The notes beneath the pieces were generated by a model. That model saw only the letters and a program-made list of their open reading frames with translations. It was not told the origin of the DNA and did no database searches. A stretch of 64,000 bases of DNA from an uncultured bacterium (GTDB lineage Bacteria > Spirochaetota > UBA4802 > UB4802): positions 1-64,000 of the forward strand of contig CALEUQ010000017.1 in NCBI GenBank assembly GCA_937920495.1, read 5' to 3'. A program made the position numbers and the translations under genes. Below are positions 55,501 to 64,000 of this stretch, in pieces. Within the stretch, counting starts at the first letter, position 1; every line of letters begins with the position of its first letter.

Positions 55501-58500
55501 CATTACATTTTGATAAGGAAATAGTAAAAAAATATACCTATGTAAAAAAAGAAAAAGATGTTCTAATTGCAGAAACAACTATTGACAACTTCAGAGGTAA
55601 AAAAGTTTATCTGTGGGGTAAGGCTGCACCACTGTACGATAAAGATGGAAATATAATAGGAGCTATCGAAACTATCCGCGATATTACTGACCAAAAAATG
55701 AGCGAATTAGCCATACGGGAAAGTGAACAAAAATTCAAAGATATATTCAATTCAACTACTGATGCAATAATGATTGATGAGATTACTGAAGATGGTGTTA
55801 GGATAATTGATTGCAATCAACAAACGGTAGAAATGTATGGCTATGTATCAAAGGATGAGTTGCTTGCGTGCACCATAGGTGATCTGAGTGCAAATGAATA
55901 TCCCTATACAGAAGAAGAGGCTCAGAAGAAAATTTCAGAAGCATTCCAGGGTAATATCATCACATTTGATTGGTTAGCAAAAAAGAAAAATGGTGAAAAA
56001 TTCTGGGTTGAAGTCACACTTAAAAAGATAATATTAGAAGATAAAGAAAGACTGCTTGCCATCATTCGTGACATCAATGAAAGTAAAAAAAATCAGCAGA
56101 AAATTATTGAATATAGCCGGAGATTAGAAAATGTAATAGAAGCCACCACTGTAGGTACCTGGGAGTGGAATGTGCAAACTGGAGAAGTTATTTTGAATGA
56201 ACGATGGGCTTCCATGCTGGGGTATACGTTACAGGAACTATCGCCCATATCATTGCACACATGGGAAATGTTGACTCATCCAGATGACTTAAAGAAAGCC
56301 TATGAATTATTACAAAAGCACTTTAAAGGAGAACTGTCCCACTATGAGTGCGAAATACGAATGAAGCACAAAGATGGTGATTGGATATGGATTCTTGATA
56401 AAGGTAAGGTTGTAACCTGGACGCACGATGGCAAACCGCTCATGATGTATGGCACACATATTGATATTACACGATTAAAAGAAACTGAAGCAGCATTGCG
56501 TGAATCAAAAGAATTTATAAATAATGTACTGGATACTATTCCTGTTAGGGTATTCTGGAAAGATAGACAGCTGCGTTATATAGGATGTAACAGGCCTTTT
56601 GCTCATGATGCTGGTTTTGAAGATCCCGGCGAACTGATTGGAAAAACGGATTATGATATGATCTGGAAAGAACAGGCGCAATTGTATCGTAGTGATGATA
56701 GGGCTGTAATGGAATCGGGTGTTCCAAAACTTGGTTATGAGGAACAACAGACAACTCCTTCAGGTGATGTGATATGGTTGCGTACCAGCAAAGTTCCACT
56801 TAAGAATGCAAAAGGTGAAATTTTAGGTGTACTTGGAACGTATGAGGATATAACTAAAGCAAAGAAAGCCGAAAAAGAATTAAAAGAAAGTGAGGAGCGC
56901 TATCGCTCATTGGCTGAATCAACACAGGATTTGATTGCATTACATGATATGAATGGCAATATCCAGTATGTTAATCAGGCTGTGGTGAATATATCCGGAT
57001 ATGCCAGCGATGAAATAATTGGAAACAACATCTTAATGTTTGTACCACGTAAATACCGGCGCAGTATTTATGAGCGGCATGCAAAACGAGTGCAGGGTTA
57101 TTTAGGTATTGAACAGTATGAAACTGAATTTATAAATAAATATGGCACATTGATCCCGGTACAGGTAACTTCAACACCAATTGTGAAGGATAATACTATA
57201 GTATCTATCATGATTGTTGCGCATGATTTAACCCAGCGAAAAATTGCTGAAGAGTTGCTTATAAAAAATAAGGAGCGATTAGAAGCTGCAATTTCTATAT
57301 TGCAATATGATGCAAAGGATTCAAAAGAATTGTTTGAGTATGTGCTTGAGCATGCGGTGAGGTTAACAGGGAGTAAAATTGGTTTTATATTGAATTATGA
57401 TGGCAATGAAAAGAAATGTGTGCTTAATGCCTGGTCAAAAGAAGTGATGCATGAATGCACTATGATTGAAAAACCTGAAGAGTTTTACCTTGATAAAGCA
57501 GGTGTATGGGCTGAAGCCATACGGCAGGCACGGCCTGTTATAATCAATAATTATAAAGAACCCAATCCATATAAAAGAGGATATCCTGAAGGACATGTTG
57601 AACTTGTACGATATCTGGGTATACCTGTTTTTAAAGGCAAAGAGATAGTTGCAACAGTTGGAGTTGCTAATAAAGAAACAGATTATACTGAAATGGATGT
57701 ATTGCAGTTGACATTGCTTATGGATGCGGCGTGGAAATCCTATGAACGTATGCAAGTATTAGAAGCGTTAGCTGAAAGCGAAGCCAAATTCAGAACACTT
57801 GCTGATGCAAGCCCTACAGCTATTATGATGCATCAGGACGATAAATTTGTCTATGTCAATGAGGCGGCAGAGCGTATTTCAGGCTACAGTTTTGAAGAAG
57901 CAGTCACCATGGATTTCTGGTCTATAGTGCATCCTGAGGATGTGCAGATGATTCTTGATAAGGGGAAAAAACGGCAGCAAGGTCAGTTTGGATTAGACAG
58001 TTATGAGTTCAGAATTATTACCAGGGATGGACAGATTAAATGGGTCTTTATCACAAGTGCCACAGTGCAGTATAAGGGCAGGCCAGCGGGGCTTGTTTCA
58101 GTGCTTGATATCACTGATCGTAAAAAAGCAGAGGAAGCGTTGTTTGAAGAAAAAGAAAAATTGCGCATCACTCTGCAAAGTATTGGTGATGGTGTCATTG
58201 CCACTGATACTGACGGCAGGGTTGTGATCATCAATGAAACAGCTCAACAGCTTACCGGATATTCACAGACAGAAGCAGAAGGTAGAAAACTTACAGAAAT
58301 TTTTAACATCATTCATGAACTATCGGGTAAACCTTTAGAAAATCCTGTTGATGCGGTGCTGCGCACAGGACATGTGTGCGAGATTTCCAATCATACTGTT
58401 CTTGTGTCAAAAGATGGGATACAGCGAATAATTGCTGACAGTGCTGCACCAATCAAAGATAAAGCGGGGAATATAGTTGGTGTGGTGCTTGTATTTAGAG

Positions 58501-59642
58501 ATATGACTGAAAAGATGCAGTTAATTGAAAAGACGCAGCGAGCGCAACGTTTGGAATCATTAGGATTGCTTGCTGCTGGTATTGCCCATGATTTTAATAA
58601 CATCCTTGAAGGTGTCTTTGGGTATATTGGTCTGGCAAATGCGTATGTAACTGACAGCACAGTGTCCCAGATGCTGGTCAATGCTTTGAAATCTATAGAG
58701 CGAGCAAAAGGATTAACCGGGCAGCTATTGACATTTTCAAAAGGTGGCCAGCCTGTTAAGAAAATTCAATCTATTGTGCCGCTTCTTTTAGATACGGTAC
58801 AGTTTGCCATAAGTGGTTCAAATGTAAAACCAGAATTTAAGATTTCAGAAAATCTTGCTAATGCAGAAATTGATTATAATCAGATTGCACAGGTCATTGA
58901 AAATATTGTGATTAACGCAGTGCAGGCAATGCCAATGGGTGGAGTTATCACAATTTCCGCAGAAAATGCCACATTTGCAGGTGATGAACATCCTTTACTG
59001 GAAGGCGATTATGTAAAAATAACTATCGCCGATCAGGGTGTAGGTATTCCAAAAGAGATATTGCCAAAGATTTTTGATCCATTCTTCAGTACCAAAAGCA
59101 TGGGGCAGGGATTGGGACTTGCAACCAGCTATTCTATTATTACACGACATCAGGGAACAATTGAGGTTGAATCAGAGCCCGGTAAGGGCACAACATTTTA
59201 TATTTATTTGCCTGCGGTAAAAGCTCAGGTAGAAGAAATAACAAAGCCTGTGGAAAAGAAGATTCTCAAAGGTGGAAAAATACTGATACTTGATGATGAA
59301 GAGATGATGCGTCAGATTATGCTTAAATTCCTGGATCATCTTGGTTTTGAGGGAGTGGCAGTTGCCGATGGCAAGGATGCAATTGCATTGTTTATAAAGG
59401 AAAAGGATGCAGGTAGAGCATTTGATGCATTAATTTTTGATATGACGGTCAAAGGTGGAATGGGTGGCAAAGAAGCGGTTGAAGCAATACGAAAGTATGA
59501 TACCAGCGTGCCGGCATTTGTTATGAGTGGTTACAGTGAAGATCCTGTGCTTGTACATCCAGAGGAACATGGATTTAATGGCGGGTTGTGCAAACCTTTT
59601 ACACTTGAAGAACTGGAAGCGTTGTTGTCAAAATATTTTTGA
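52560..59642 (+). CDS. Giant soluble hybrid histidine kinase with 14 PAS domains, one GAF and a receiver
   Basis: This 2360-residue protein has no membrane segment, so it senses internal signals. I count 14 PAS units in succession, each ending with a GxxxITERKxAE-type linker. The first spans about residues 38-165, and a GAF domain (about 1570-1737) sits between the 12th and 13th. The kinase core follows: H-box [13 protein letters not shown] (His about residue 2010), N-box [12 protein letters not shown]1 [10 protein letters not shown] and G2 [14 protein letters not shown]-terminal receiver domain (about 2245-2360) has DDEEMM, phospho-acceptor Asp in IFDMTVKGG and Lys in CKPF. PAS3 and PAS6 are near-duplicates. 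A response regulator or phosphotransfer partner is not seen nearby. Confidence 0.93.
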   Translation: MNVSKNGKSVTRKKITKKQNSSPHAESLHSFHDLDIFSIIANVSADAITIFDMNFNIIYVSPAVEKLRGYSLKEVQKQKLEQILTPASLKEAMKVYKEELKKEKKGTYDPHRSRILELEHYKKDGSTIWLETQVSFIRDKNQKPIGILVISRDISERKKVENQLVIFKQLVENSSYAIGLSAPDGTHYYQNKAFDDLFGDIGDNPLRTLYVDKKVGREVFNTIMSGGSWHGRIKMYDKDKNVKDIYLRANAIKDNKGRIVGLVGIHEDITNLNLMEKILRENEEKFRAIFESTTDAVFIMKDDICIDCNSATLKMFKCTREDIIGKRAHQFHPEFQPDGKKSKGLALEYIQKAKQGIPQYFEWQHIKLDGTPFFTEVSLNKLVIGKEVFLLAIVRDITHRKEIENRLKKSEQWYRALFETSPDVIVIYDFNGAIFAANHAARQLYGVGTTAELMAEVTNILDLLDEDDKRKAIANMSNTLKTGYAEGNIYTIKNKKGQKITVEVHSSVLTTGEGAPQAFISIIRDISDRLKAEKELKESEAKYRALFENAAETIMVIQDGFIKLFNTRAYELSGYTPQEFISKPFIEFVHPDDRQMVRNNYMLRMQGKDVTNRYVFRVLTKNQEVRWVEVNVVTIDWEGKPATLNFITDITERKLAEDVIKENEAKYRTLFESANDAIFIMDKEIFIDCNTKTLEMFGCTREQIIGAPPYQFSPEFQPDGRRSKEKALEKIDAALQGNPQFFEWQHCRYDRTPFDAEVSLNAFELGGKQYIQAIVRDVTERKRAEKALMMSQEQYRILVETAKEGIWKIENNITTYVNRAMAEMLGYTQEEMLGKSIFDFMFEEDIPDVKERLQKRAQGIDEVYESRRKKKDGSELWAIVSAKSITDEKGQFVGSFALYTDITERKKAEDEIINKQKLLEDIIAYTPDPTLVIDKNGIVIACNKAMEELLGIEADTLIGKGNYEYALPLYGVRRPMLIDLALHFDKEIVKKYTYVKKEKDVLIAETTIDNFRGKKVYLWGKAAPLYDKDGNIIGAIETIRDITDQKMSELAIRESEQKFKDIFNSTTDAIMIDEITEDGVRIIDCNQQTVEMYGYVSKDELLACTIGDLSANEYPYTEEEAQKKISEAFQGNIITFDWLAKKKNGEKFWVEVTLKKIILEDKERLLAIIRDINESKKNQQKIIEYSRRLENVIEATTVGTWEWNVQTGEVILNERWASMLGYTLQELSPISLHTWEMLTHPDDLKKAYELLQKHFKGELSHYECEIRMKHKDGDWIWILDKGKVVTWTHDGKPLMMYGTHIDITRLKETEAALRESKEFINNVLDTIPVRVFWKDRQLRYIGCNRPFAHDAGFEDPGELIGKTDYDMIWKEQAQLYRSDDRAVMESGVPKLGYEEQQTTPSGDVIWLRTSKVPLKNAKGEILGVLGTYEDITKAKKAEKELKESEERYRSLAESTQDLIALHDMNGNIQYVNQAVVNISGYASDEIIGNNILMFVPRKYRRSIYERHAKRVQGYLGIEQYETEFINKYGTLIPVQVTSTPIVKDNTIVSIMIVAHDLTQRKIAEELLIKNKERLEAAISILQYDAKDSKELFEYVLEHAVRLTGSKIGFILNYDGNEKKCVLNAWSKEVMHECTMIEKPEEFYLDKAGVWAEAIRQARPVIINNYKEPNPYKRGYPEGHVELVRYLGIPVFKGKEIVATVGVANKETDYTEMDVLQLTLLMDAAWKSYERMQVLEALAESEAKFRTLADASPTAIMMHQDDKFVYVNEAAERISGYSFEEAVTMDFWSIVHPEDVQMILDKGKKRQQGQFGLDSYEFRIITRDGQIKWVFITSATVQYKGRPAGLVSVLDITDRKKAEEALFEEKEKLRITLQSIGDGVIATDTDGRVVIINETAQQLTGYSQTEAEGRKLTEIFNIIHELSGKPLENPVDAVLRTGHVCEISNHTVLVSKDGIQRIIADSAAPIKDKAGNIVGVVLVFRDMTEKMQLIEKTQRAQRLESLGLLAAGIAHDFNNILEGVFGYIGLANAYVTDSTVSQMLVNALKSIERAKGLTGQLLTFSKGGQPVKKIQSIVPLLLDTVQFAISGSNVKPEFKISENLANAEIDYNQIAQVIENIVINAVQAMPMGGVITISAENATFAGDEHPLLEGDYVKITIADQGVGIPKEILPKIFDPFFSTKSMGQGLGLATSYSIITRHQGTIEVESEPGKGTTFYIYLPAVKAQVEEITKPVEKKILKGGKILILDDEEMMRQIMLKFLDHLGFEGVAVADGKDAIALFIKEKDAGRAFDALIFDMTVKGGMGGKEAVEAIRKYDTSVPAFVMSGYSEDPVLVHPEEHGFNGGLCKPFTLEELEALLSKYF

Positions 59643-59645
59643 TAT

Positions 59646-60557
59646 ATGTATTCTGGGGAAACTTTGAAGGCTATAATCAAACCATCAACAGCCGCTGTAG
59701 TAAAAAAGCATGGATGGCGTTTTGACAGAGCCATTCATAATTATATATACTTTGTTTTCTATTATCCGTATGTTTTTATACTCTATCATATATTTAAATT
59801 CTTAACAGATTATTTTTCATGGTTTACACCATTACGATATTTTTTGAAATTTGCCTTTGATAGATATCATGCCAAGATATTGTCTTTTGGCGACACCAGG
59901 AAAATTCTGCAACTAAACAGGGATATTTCACATATCACAGATTCTAACAGGAGTATCATCCCCTACAGGTATGCGTATAAAATCATCTTTACTGAGCCTG
60001 ATTACATTGCAGTGATGGATTGTCCGTGCAAAAAAACTTTAGGCGATGAACCATGGGCCATACAATCATGCATTGCTGTTGGCAAACCAGTAGCGGCATT
60101 CTGGCTTGAACATGGCAAAAAGTATAATGCAAGAAAAATCACACAACAGGAAGCTCTTGAATTGGTTCAAAATTTTAGAAAACACGGATATCTTACGCAG
60201 GCTTTTTTTAAGGTTGCAACTGGTGGTAGCACTGGAGTTATATGTAATTGTCATCCAAAATCGTGTGTAAGTTTAAAAGCAACACAGTTTGCAAAAAGGT
60301 TTGATAGCTCATTGTCAATGAGTGCACCTGCGGGATATGTTGTGCTTCACAACGAAGCTGCGTGTAAACATTGCAGCGATTGTGCCCGTATATGCCCGTT
60401 TAATGCAATTCGCGTAAGCGATAGTAGCTGGGAATATAATCATCATCTGTGTGCAGGATGTGAGTTATGTGTTGAGCATTGCCCTCACAAGGCATTAACC
60501 CTTACAATAGATGAAACCAAACCAATGCCACTTGATATTACCAGATTGCCGCTATAA
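59646..60557 (+). CDS. 4Fe-4S ferredoxin-type protein
   Basis: The 303-residue protein has a C-terminal ferredoxin module with two typical clusters: CKHCSDCARICPF and CAGCELCVEHCPH. Additional cysteines (MDCPCKK, QSCIAVG, CNCHPKSC) earlier in the protein could bind a further cluster. The N-terminal 100 or so residues contain aromatic-rich, partly hydrophobic stretches (IHNYIYFVFYYPYVFILYHIF). It starts 3 bases after the kinase stop, so it may be expressed with it. A role in electron transfer is expected; the redox partner is unknown. Confidence 0.82.
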   Translation: MYSGETLKAIIKPSTAAVVKKHGWRFDRAIHNYIYFVFYYPYVFILYHIFKFLTDYFSWFTPLRYFLKFAFDRYHAKILSFGDTRKILQLNRDISHITDSNRSIIPYRYAYKIIFTEPDYIAVMDCPCKKTLGDEPWAIQSCIAVGKPVAAFWLEHGKKYNARKITQQEALELVQNFRKHGYLTQAFFKVATGGSTGVICNCHPKSCVSLKATQFAKRFDSSLSMSAPAGYVVLHNEAACKHCSDCARICPFNAIRVSDSSWEYNHHLCAGCELCVEHCPHKALTLTIDETKPMPLDITRLPL

Positions 60558-61031
60558 CACAGCAAAACTCTGAAAAACTCTGTTGAAATATATTTCATAT
60601 TTATAAAATATGGTTTCTGGTGCACTGCATTCAATGATAAAGACTGTAGAGCCACTGTTTACAATGCGTAATCTGTGAATAGAAGTCACGGTATTGCGAT
60701 ATGTAGTTACTATCACACCACCATCATCCGTTCTAACTCTTAACACAAAATGTGCGTTTGGGTCAATATCCCATATCTTCCATGTCAGGGTAGTAATCAT
60801 GTCGCTTTGTGTAATATCCATTTTATAAATTTTGATGTATACATTTTTTGACTGTGCACAGATAAATTGATGCATGTTATTTTGCATCATCTCTGACACA
60901 TCCCATCCTGGCAAATCAACCTGAAATCCCAGTGCACTTTTGTAGGTGGAAAAACAATTAGTTACGTTATTTGCAAACGAATGCATCGTCGTACACAGCA
61001 CAATGAATACTATACTATATAATCTATTCAT
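60552..61031 (-). CDS. Small secreted protein of unknown function
   Basis: The 159-residue product has a signal peptide (MNRLYSIVFIVLCTTMHSFA) and a mature part with segments such as STYKSALGFQVDLPGWDVSEM. A later FIIECSAPETIFYKYEIYFNRV stretch suggests a beta-rich fold. The layout recalls small periplasmic proteins with a PsbP/DUF1795-like fold, but the match is weak. AAAGAGG lies before the ATG on the minus strand. It converges with the ferredoxin gene, overlapping it by 6 bases at the 3' ends. Confidence 0.65.
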   Translation of the reverse strand: MNRLYSIVFIVLCTTMHSFANNVTNCFSTYKSALGFQVDLPGWDVSEMMQNNMHQFICAQSKNVYIKIYKMDITQSDMITTLTWKIWDIDPNAHFVLRVRTDDGGVIVTTYRNTVTSIHRLRIVNSGSTVFIIECSAPETIFYKYEIYFNRVFQSFAVL

Positions 61032-61130
61032 GTAATATCCTCTTTATATTATCTTTGCTTTTGATTAAACCTGATATGAGAATAAACGATGATGCAAAAA
61101 TTTGCAATTTATTTTTGTCAAAGTTTCACC

Positions 61131-61242
61131 ATTTATTCCTTAAATAAAATTTATGAACATAATAAGCATATTGTAGCTCCACGCCGCCCTTGGCTGCAGG
61201 GATGTACATCGTTTTATTAACAAAATATTTTAAAGGGATTAT
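61131..61242. repeat. Dispersed terminal-inverted-repeat element, copy B
   Basis: Left arm ATTCCTTAAATAAAATTTAT (61135-61154) and right arm ACAAAATATTTTAAAGGGAT (61220-61239) are inverted repeats. Between them lie GAACATAATAAGCATATTGTAGC, a GC-rich hairpin core (CTCCACGCCGCCCTTGGCTG and on to CAGGGATGTACA) and TTTTATTAAC. The 5' flank TCACCATTTATTCCTT is identical to copy C over 16 bases. The rest of the 61032-61464 gene gap is AT-rich; I see nothing else in it. Confidence 0.85.
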
Positions 61243-61464
61243 GAGTATCAAAGTTTAAAACATTTAAAAGTTTAGAAAGAACATGACATTGGATGTATTG
61301 AATAGTTCGATGTAATCCAAAATTGCCAGAATTCAAAATGAGTCAAAATAAATAGTGATATTTTAACATAAATTTTATAATAACTTTATGATTCTTCTTC
61401 AAATTACATTATCAAATTCAATTACAGCTTCTACAATACTATTACCTTTTTTGGAGTAGGAATT

Positions 61465-62646
61465 ATGTCCAGTGTAAAAATAGCAAATATTATTAAGAGA
61501 TTGCCGCAGCCTGTTTGTACACAATTTACGATTAGCATGATTACTAGTTCAATTTATTATGTGTTTGATGATACCAGGATTGATACACTTGCTGATGAGC
61601 TATCAAATAATGATGCCGTTTATGCCTTATGTGTTGTGGATGAGTCAATGCAGGTAAAAGGTGTGATTGTAAGGAAAGATCTGTTTGATATTCTTGGCAG
61701 GAGGTTTGGAAGAGAGTTGTATTATAATAGAACAGTTGTTGAATTAGCTCAACAGGTTACAGTATTTTATTATAATATGCATGTCTTTGAATGCTCACGA
61801 TTAATAAGACAGGATCTTGAAAGGGGAATACAAAACCATTATGCATTGGTTGACGAAAACGGATGTTTTAAAGGTCTTTTTTCTACAAAAGATATGCTAA
61901 TATTTCTATCGCGATTGACTCAAATAGATATAGAACATGCAAAATCCGTTATTAATAGACTGCTAAAGAAAGAATTTGCCCTTAAGACAAAACGGTTGAG
62001 CATAGCAATAAAAAATGAGATGGTGCAGGATATTGGTGGTGATTCATATTTTGTAATACCATTGAAAACGAAAAATCAGATTATACTGGGCGTATGTGAT
62101 GTAGCAGGAAAAGGCATTTCAGCTTCAATGATAACAGCAATTATAAGTGGCATGGTAACTACTTATGATTTTGAAAATAATCCCCTGGAATCATTTTTGT
62201 TGAAACTGAATAATTACATTTATTCTACGTTTGAAGGTGAAAAATTTGTAACCGCCTGCTTTATGATAATTGACGAAGAAAGTTCCCTTTTATTGTTGTA
62301 CGATTTTGGACATTCAATGACATACCTGTATCGGGATAATGTGTTTAAATTGTCTCTAAAAGAAATGCATGTGCCAATGGGCATTCAAAGAATTGATACA
62401 GTACAATCGGGGAAATTTAAACTGGAACCTGGCGACTGTATTTATATATTAACAGATGGATGCATAGAGCAGCGTGATCATAATTGTAAAGATTACGGAA
62501 TTCAACGATTTAATAAAATATTTGTAAACAATTATTCAGATGATTTGATGAAAACTCTGAATGCAATAATGATGGACATCAAGATATTCAGAGGCTCATA
62601 TCCTCAACAGGATGATATGACTGTTGCGTGCATTCGATATGAATAA
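61465..62646 (+). CDS. CBS-domain protein with PP2C/SpoIIE-type phosphatase
   Basis: The 393-residue protein joins two CBS motifs (about residues 25-85 and 88-155; FDDTRIDTLADELSNNDAVYALCVVDE and later FSTKDMLIFLSRL) to a PP2C SpoIIE-type serine phosphatase. Phosphatase signatures are IGGDSYFVIPL (about residue 190, with the metal-binding Asp), GVCDVAGKGISASMIT, ILTDGCIEQRD and QDDMTVACIRY. CBS pairs bind adenosine nucleotides, so energy status may control its activity. Such phosphatases dephosphorylate STAS anti-sigma antagonists; a single STAS gene lies at 13679, a possible but unproven partner. Confidence 0.88.
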   Translation: MSSVKIANIIKRLPQPVCTQFTISMITSSIYYVFDDTRIDTLADELSNNDAVYALCVVDESMQVKGVIVRKDLFDILGRRFGRELYYNRTVVELAQQVTVFYYNMHVFECSRLIRQDLERGIQNHYALVDENGCFKGLFSTKDMLIFLSRLTQIDIEHAKSVINRLLKKEFALKTKRLSIAIKNEMVQDIGGDSYFVIPLKTKNQIILGVCDVAGKGISASMITAIISGMVTTYDFENNPLESFLLKLNNYIYSTFEGEKFVTACFMIIDEESSLLLLYDFGHSMTYLYRDNVFKLSLKEMHVPMGIQRIDTVQSGKFKLEPGDCIYILTDGCIEQRDHNCKDYGIQRFNKIFVNNYSDDLMKTLNAIMMDIKIFRGSYPQQDDMTVACIRYE

Positions 62647-62887
62647 AAAACTTGATGCTGCTCCATGCACAATACATAATAAAAATTCATGTACCTGGTT
62701 ACGATACTGACAATAAACCGTTGCTAATAAAATTAGCTTACATAATGTTTTTGCGTATAGATATGTACGATATATCAAAAGACTGCATGGTAGAGATGGA
62801 TAATTTCTAACGATAAGATAAAACGAGTGATTTGAAGAAGCAGTAAAGATAATGTCAAAAAATTAGAAAAATGTACAGCTGATCACC

Positions 62888-62998
62888 ATTTATTCCTTGA
62901 ATAAAATTTGTGAACATAATAAACATATTGTAGCTTCCCCCCGCCCTCGGCTGCAGGGGCTACACCCTTTTATTAACTAAATTTTTTTAAGGAATTAT
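62888..62998. repeat. Dispersed terminal-inverted-repeat element, copy C
   Basis: Left arm ATTCCTTGAATAAAATTTGT (62892-62911) and right arm ACTAAATTTTTTTAAGGAAT (62976-62995) are inverted repeats. The core has TGTAGC and GCTACA with CCCC and GGGG forming a hairpin around a CGCCCTCGGCTG loop region. The remaining 450-base gap (62647-63096) is AT-rich, without a recognisable gene. Confidence 0.85.
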
Positions 62999-63096
62999 GA
63001 CTGCAGCTGATAAAACTATCAATTAATAAAGTACTTGACTGTTGTAAAAATAATAATTATGAAGAAGCAAAAGGTGTATAGTGTTAGGAACATGAT

Positions 63097-63867
63097 ATGG
63101 AAATACAGTGGTTTGGCACAGCGTCAATAAAAATTACTGCAGACAAACAATCTATAGTATTTGATCCATTTATATCGATGAATGATGAAATCAGGTGTGC
63201 AACCGTTGAGGATTATACAGGCGCAACTGATATTTTTATTACCCATGGCCATTTTGATCATATTATGAATATACCGGAAATATGGCATGTGAGCAGATGC
63301 ACAATATATTGTGGAGTACAGGTTGCAGAGGTGTTATTGAGTTATGGGATAAGCCCTGATTATATTAGAGTTATACAACACGGCCATATACTTTCAATAC
63401 CGCCGTTTGTTATCAAAATATATGAGAGCACGCATGTACATTTTGACATACCGTTGATTGTAAAAACTTTATTTAATAAAAGAATTATTAGCAATATTAA
63501 TAATTTTAAGAAGATACTATCCTTACATAAAACTATGCCAATGGGAAATGTGTTTGCGTATGAGGTACTGCATGATGATAAAAACATACTGCACTTTGGC
63601 AGCTTAAATGTTTCAAACAATATACAGTATCCAAACAAACCCACAATGCTCACTATACCATTTCAAGGAAGATCGGATATACATACCTACGCAATAGATT
63701 TTATTAAAAGATTTATACCACGCACAGTATTTTTGCACCATTTTGACGATACGTTTCCGCCAATATCTCAGCATGTTGGTACCGAATTATTTGTGGAAAA
63801 GATGACTGCATTATTCCCTGACATAACAATTATTATCCCCCAGTATGGTATACCGTATGCCGTGTAG
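63097..63867 (+). CDS. Metallo-beta-lactamase-fold hydrolase
   Basis: The 256-residue protein has the MBL core: an N-terminal FGTASIKITADKQSIVFDPF strand pair and the zinc motif FITHGHFDHIMNIPEIW (HxHxDH). Later putative ligands are His and Asp residues in ESTHVHFDIP and FLHHFDDTFPP. It resembles the UPF0173/Zn-dependent hydrolase group rather than RNase Z, as it lacks that family's long insertion. It starts after a long gap with no clear ribosome binding site apart from GGAAC nearby. Substrate unknown. Confidence 0.8.
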   Translation: MEIQWFGTASIKITADKQSIVFDPFISMNDEIRCATVEDYTGATDIFITHGHFDHIMNIPEIWHVSRCTIYCGVQVAEVLLSYGISPDYIRVIQHGHILSIPPFVIKIYESTHVHFDIPLIVKTLFNKRIISNINNFKKILSLHKTMPMGNVFAYEVLHDDKNILHFGSLNVSNNIQYPNKPTMLTIPFQGRSDIHTYAIDFIKRFIPRTVFLHHFDDTFPPISQHVGTELFVEKMTALFPDITIIIPQYGIPYAV

Positions 63868-63868
63868 T

Positions 63869-64000
63869 TTATCGCAGATCCCCAATCTTTTGTAGTATTG
63901 TTGCTTCATACGGATAGCACTGCAATCGTAAATCGGCAAAGTGTTCAAATTTGCTACGATGAGTTGAATACAACACTTTCCATTGTGCTTCATAGCGGTG
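63869..64000 (-). CDS. C-terminal part of an unidentified protein, cut by the window edge
   Basis: On the minus strand from base 64000 an open frame of 43 codons ends with TAA at 63871-63869. It reads EAQWKVLYSTHRSKF, then LRLQCYPYEATILQKIGDLR, which looks like genuine protein sequence with a final amphipathic helix. No start is in the window. Family not recognised. Confidence 0.6.
   Translation of the reverse strand, partial: HRYEAQWKVLYSTHRSKFEHFADLRLQCYPYEATILQKIGDLR

Noticed and set aside
63811..63993. Minus-strand frame at the window end (60 codons)
   Set aside because: It runs into the metallo-beta-lactamase gene in antisense, and another minus frame (63869-64000) gives a more protein-like sequence.

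Overview
This AT-rich window reads as a chromosomal segment of a flagellated spirochaete (Spirochaetota), probably an uncultured or lightly studied lineage. Three things point there: the gene order flbD-motA-motB-fliL-fliN-fliO-fliP-fliQ-fliR-flhB-flhA-flhF-flhG-(membrane protein)-fliA-fapA; secreted proteins with OmpL47-like repeats; and paired bactofilin and LysM/M23 peptidase genes. This assignment is inferred from gene content, because the window holds no rRNA and I found no tRNA.

Layout. (1) 1-1370: a gene fragment broken by an in-frame TAG, then about 1 kb of non-coding DNA with a 13-unit 23-bp tandem array and a perfect 15-bp stem hairpin. (2) 1.4-16.4 kb: mostly envelope and signalling genes. 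These are PlsB, an outer-membrane barrel, a very acidic protein paired with a GAF/degenerate GGDEF protein, a LysM-M23 peptidase, bactofilin, PdxA, a TPR protein, a STAS protein, an OmpL47-like protein and a Nudix hydrolase. (3) 16.4-17.26 kb: a decayed stretch carrying the tail of a chemoreceptor. (4) 17.26-20.14 kb: a large secreted protein combining a HEYTH metalloprotease-like domain, a TolB-like propeller and an Omp85-like barrel. (5) 20.2-39.3 kb: the flagellar and chemotaxis cluster, from a Maf-like DUF115 gene through motA/B, export apparatus, flhF/flhG, the flagellar sigma factor, fapA, a possible SwrB-like gene, cheR and cheD. FliM is absent between fliL and fliN. (6) 39.3-44.6 kb: yicC-remA-gmk-rpoZ-miaA-hfq, an SPFH protein and a 31-residue mS38/bS22-like ribosomal protein. 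(7) 44.6-46.9 kb on the minus strand: a PAP2-family phosphatase and a GalT-like enzyme. (8) 47.2-52.5 kb: a tightly overlapped ligA-lnt-phosphoesterase/nucleotidyltransferase operon. (9) 52.56-60.56 kb: a giant soluble hybrid histidine kinase (14 PAS, one GAF, HisKA/HATPase, REC) and a ferredoxin-like protein. (10) 60.55-64 kb: a secreted protein, a CBS-PP2C phosphatase, a metallo-beta-lactamase-fold protein and the end of a minus-strand gene.

The genes assemble a flagellar motor with its placement and regulatory factors (FlhF/FlhG, FliA, FapA), linked to sensory adaptation (CheR/CheD) and to partner-switch and two-component signalling (STAS, PP2C, PAS kinase). Two non-genic signals look most worth following. 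One is a dispersed element of about 85-115 bp with 20-bp terminal inverted repeats and a variable hairpin core, present in three copies (15.3, 61.1 and 62.9 kb). The other is the octamer ACTATCGC/GCGATAGT, found by eye 19 times, mostly inside genes.
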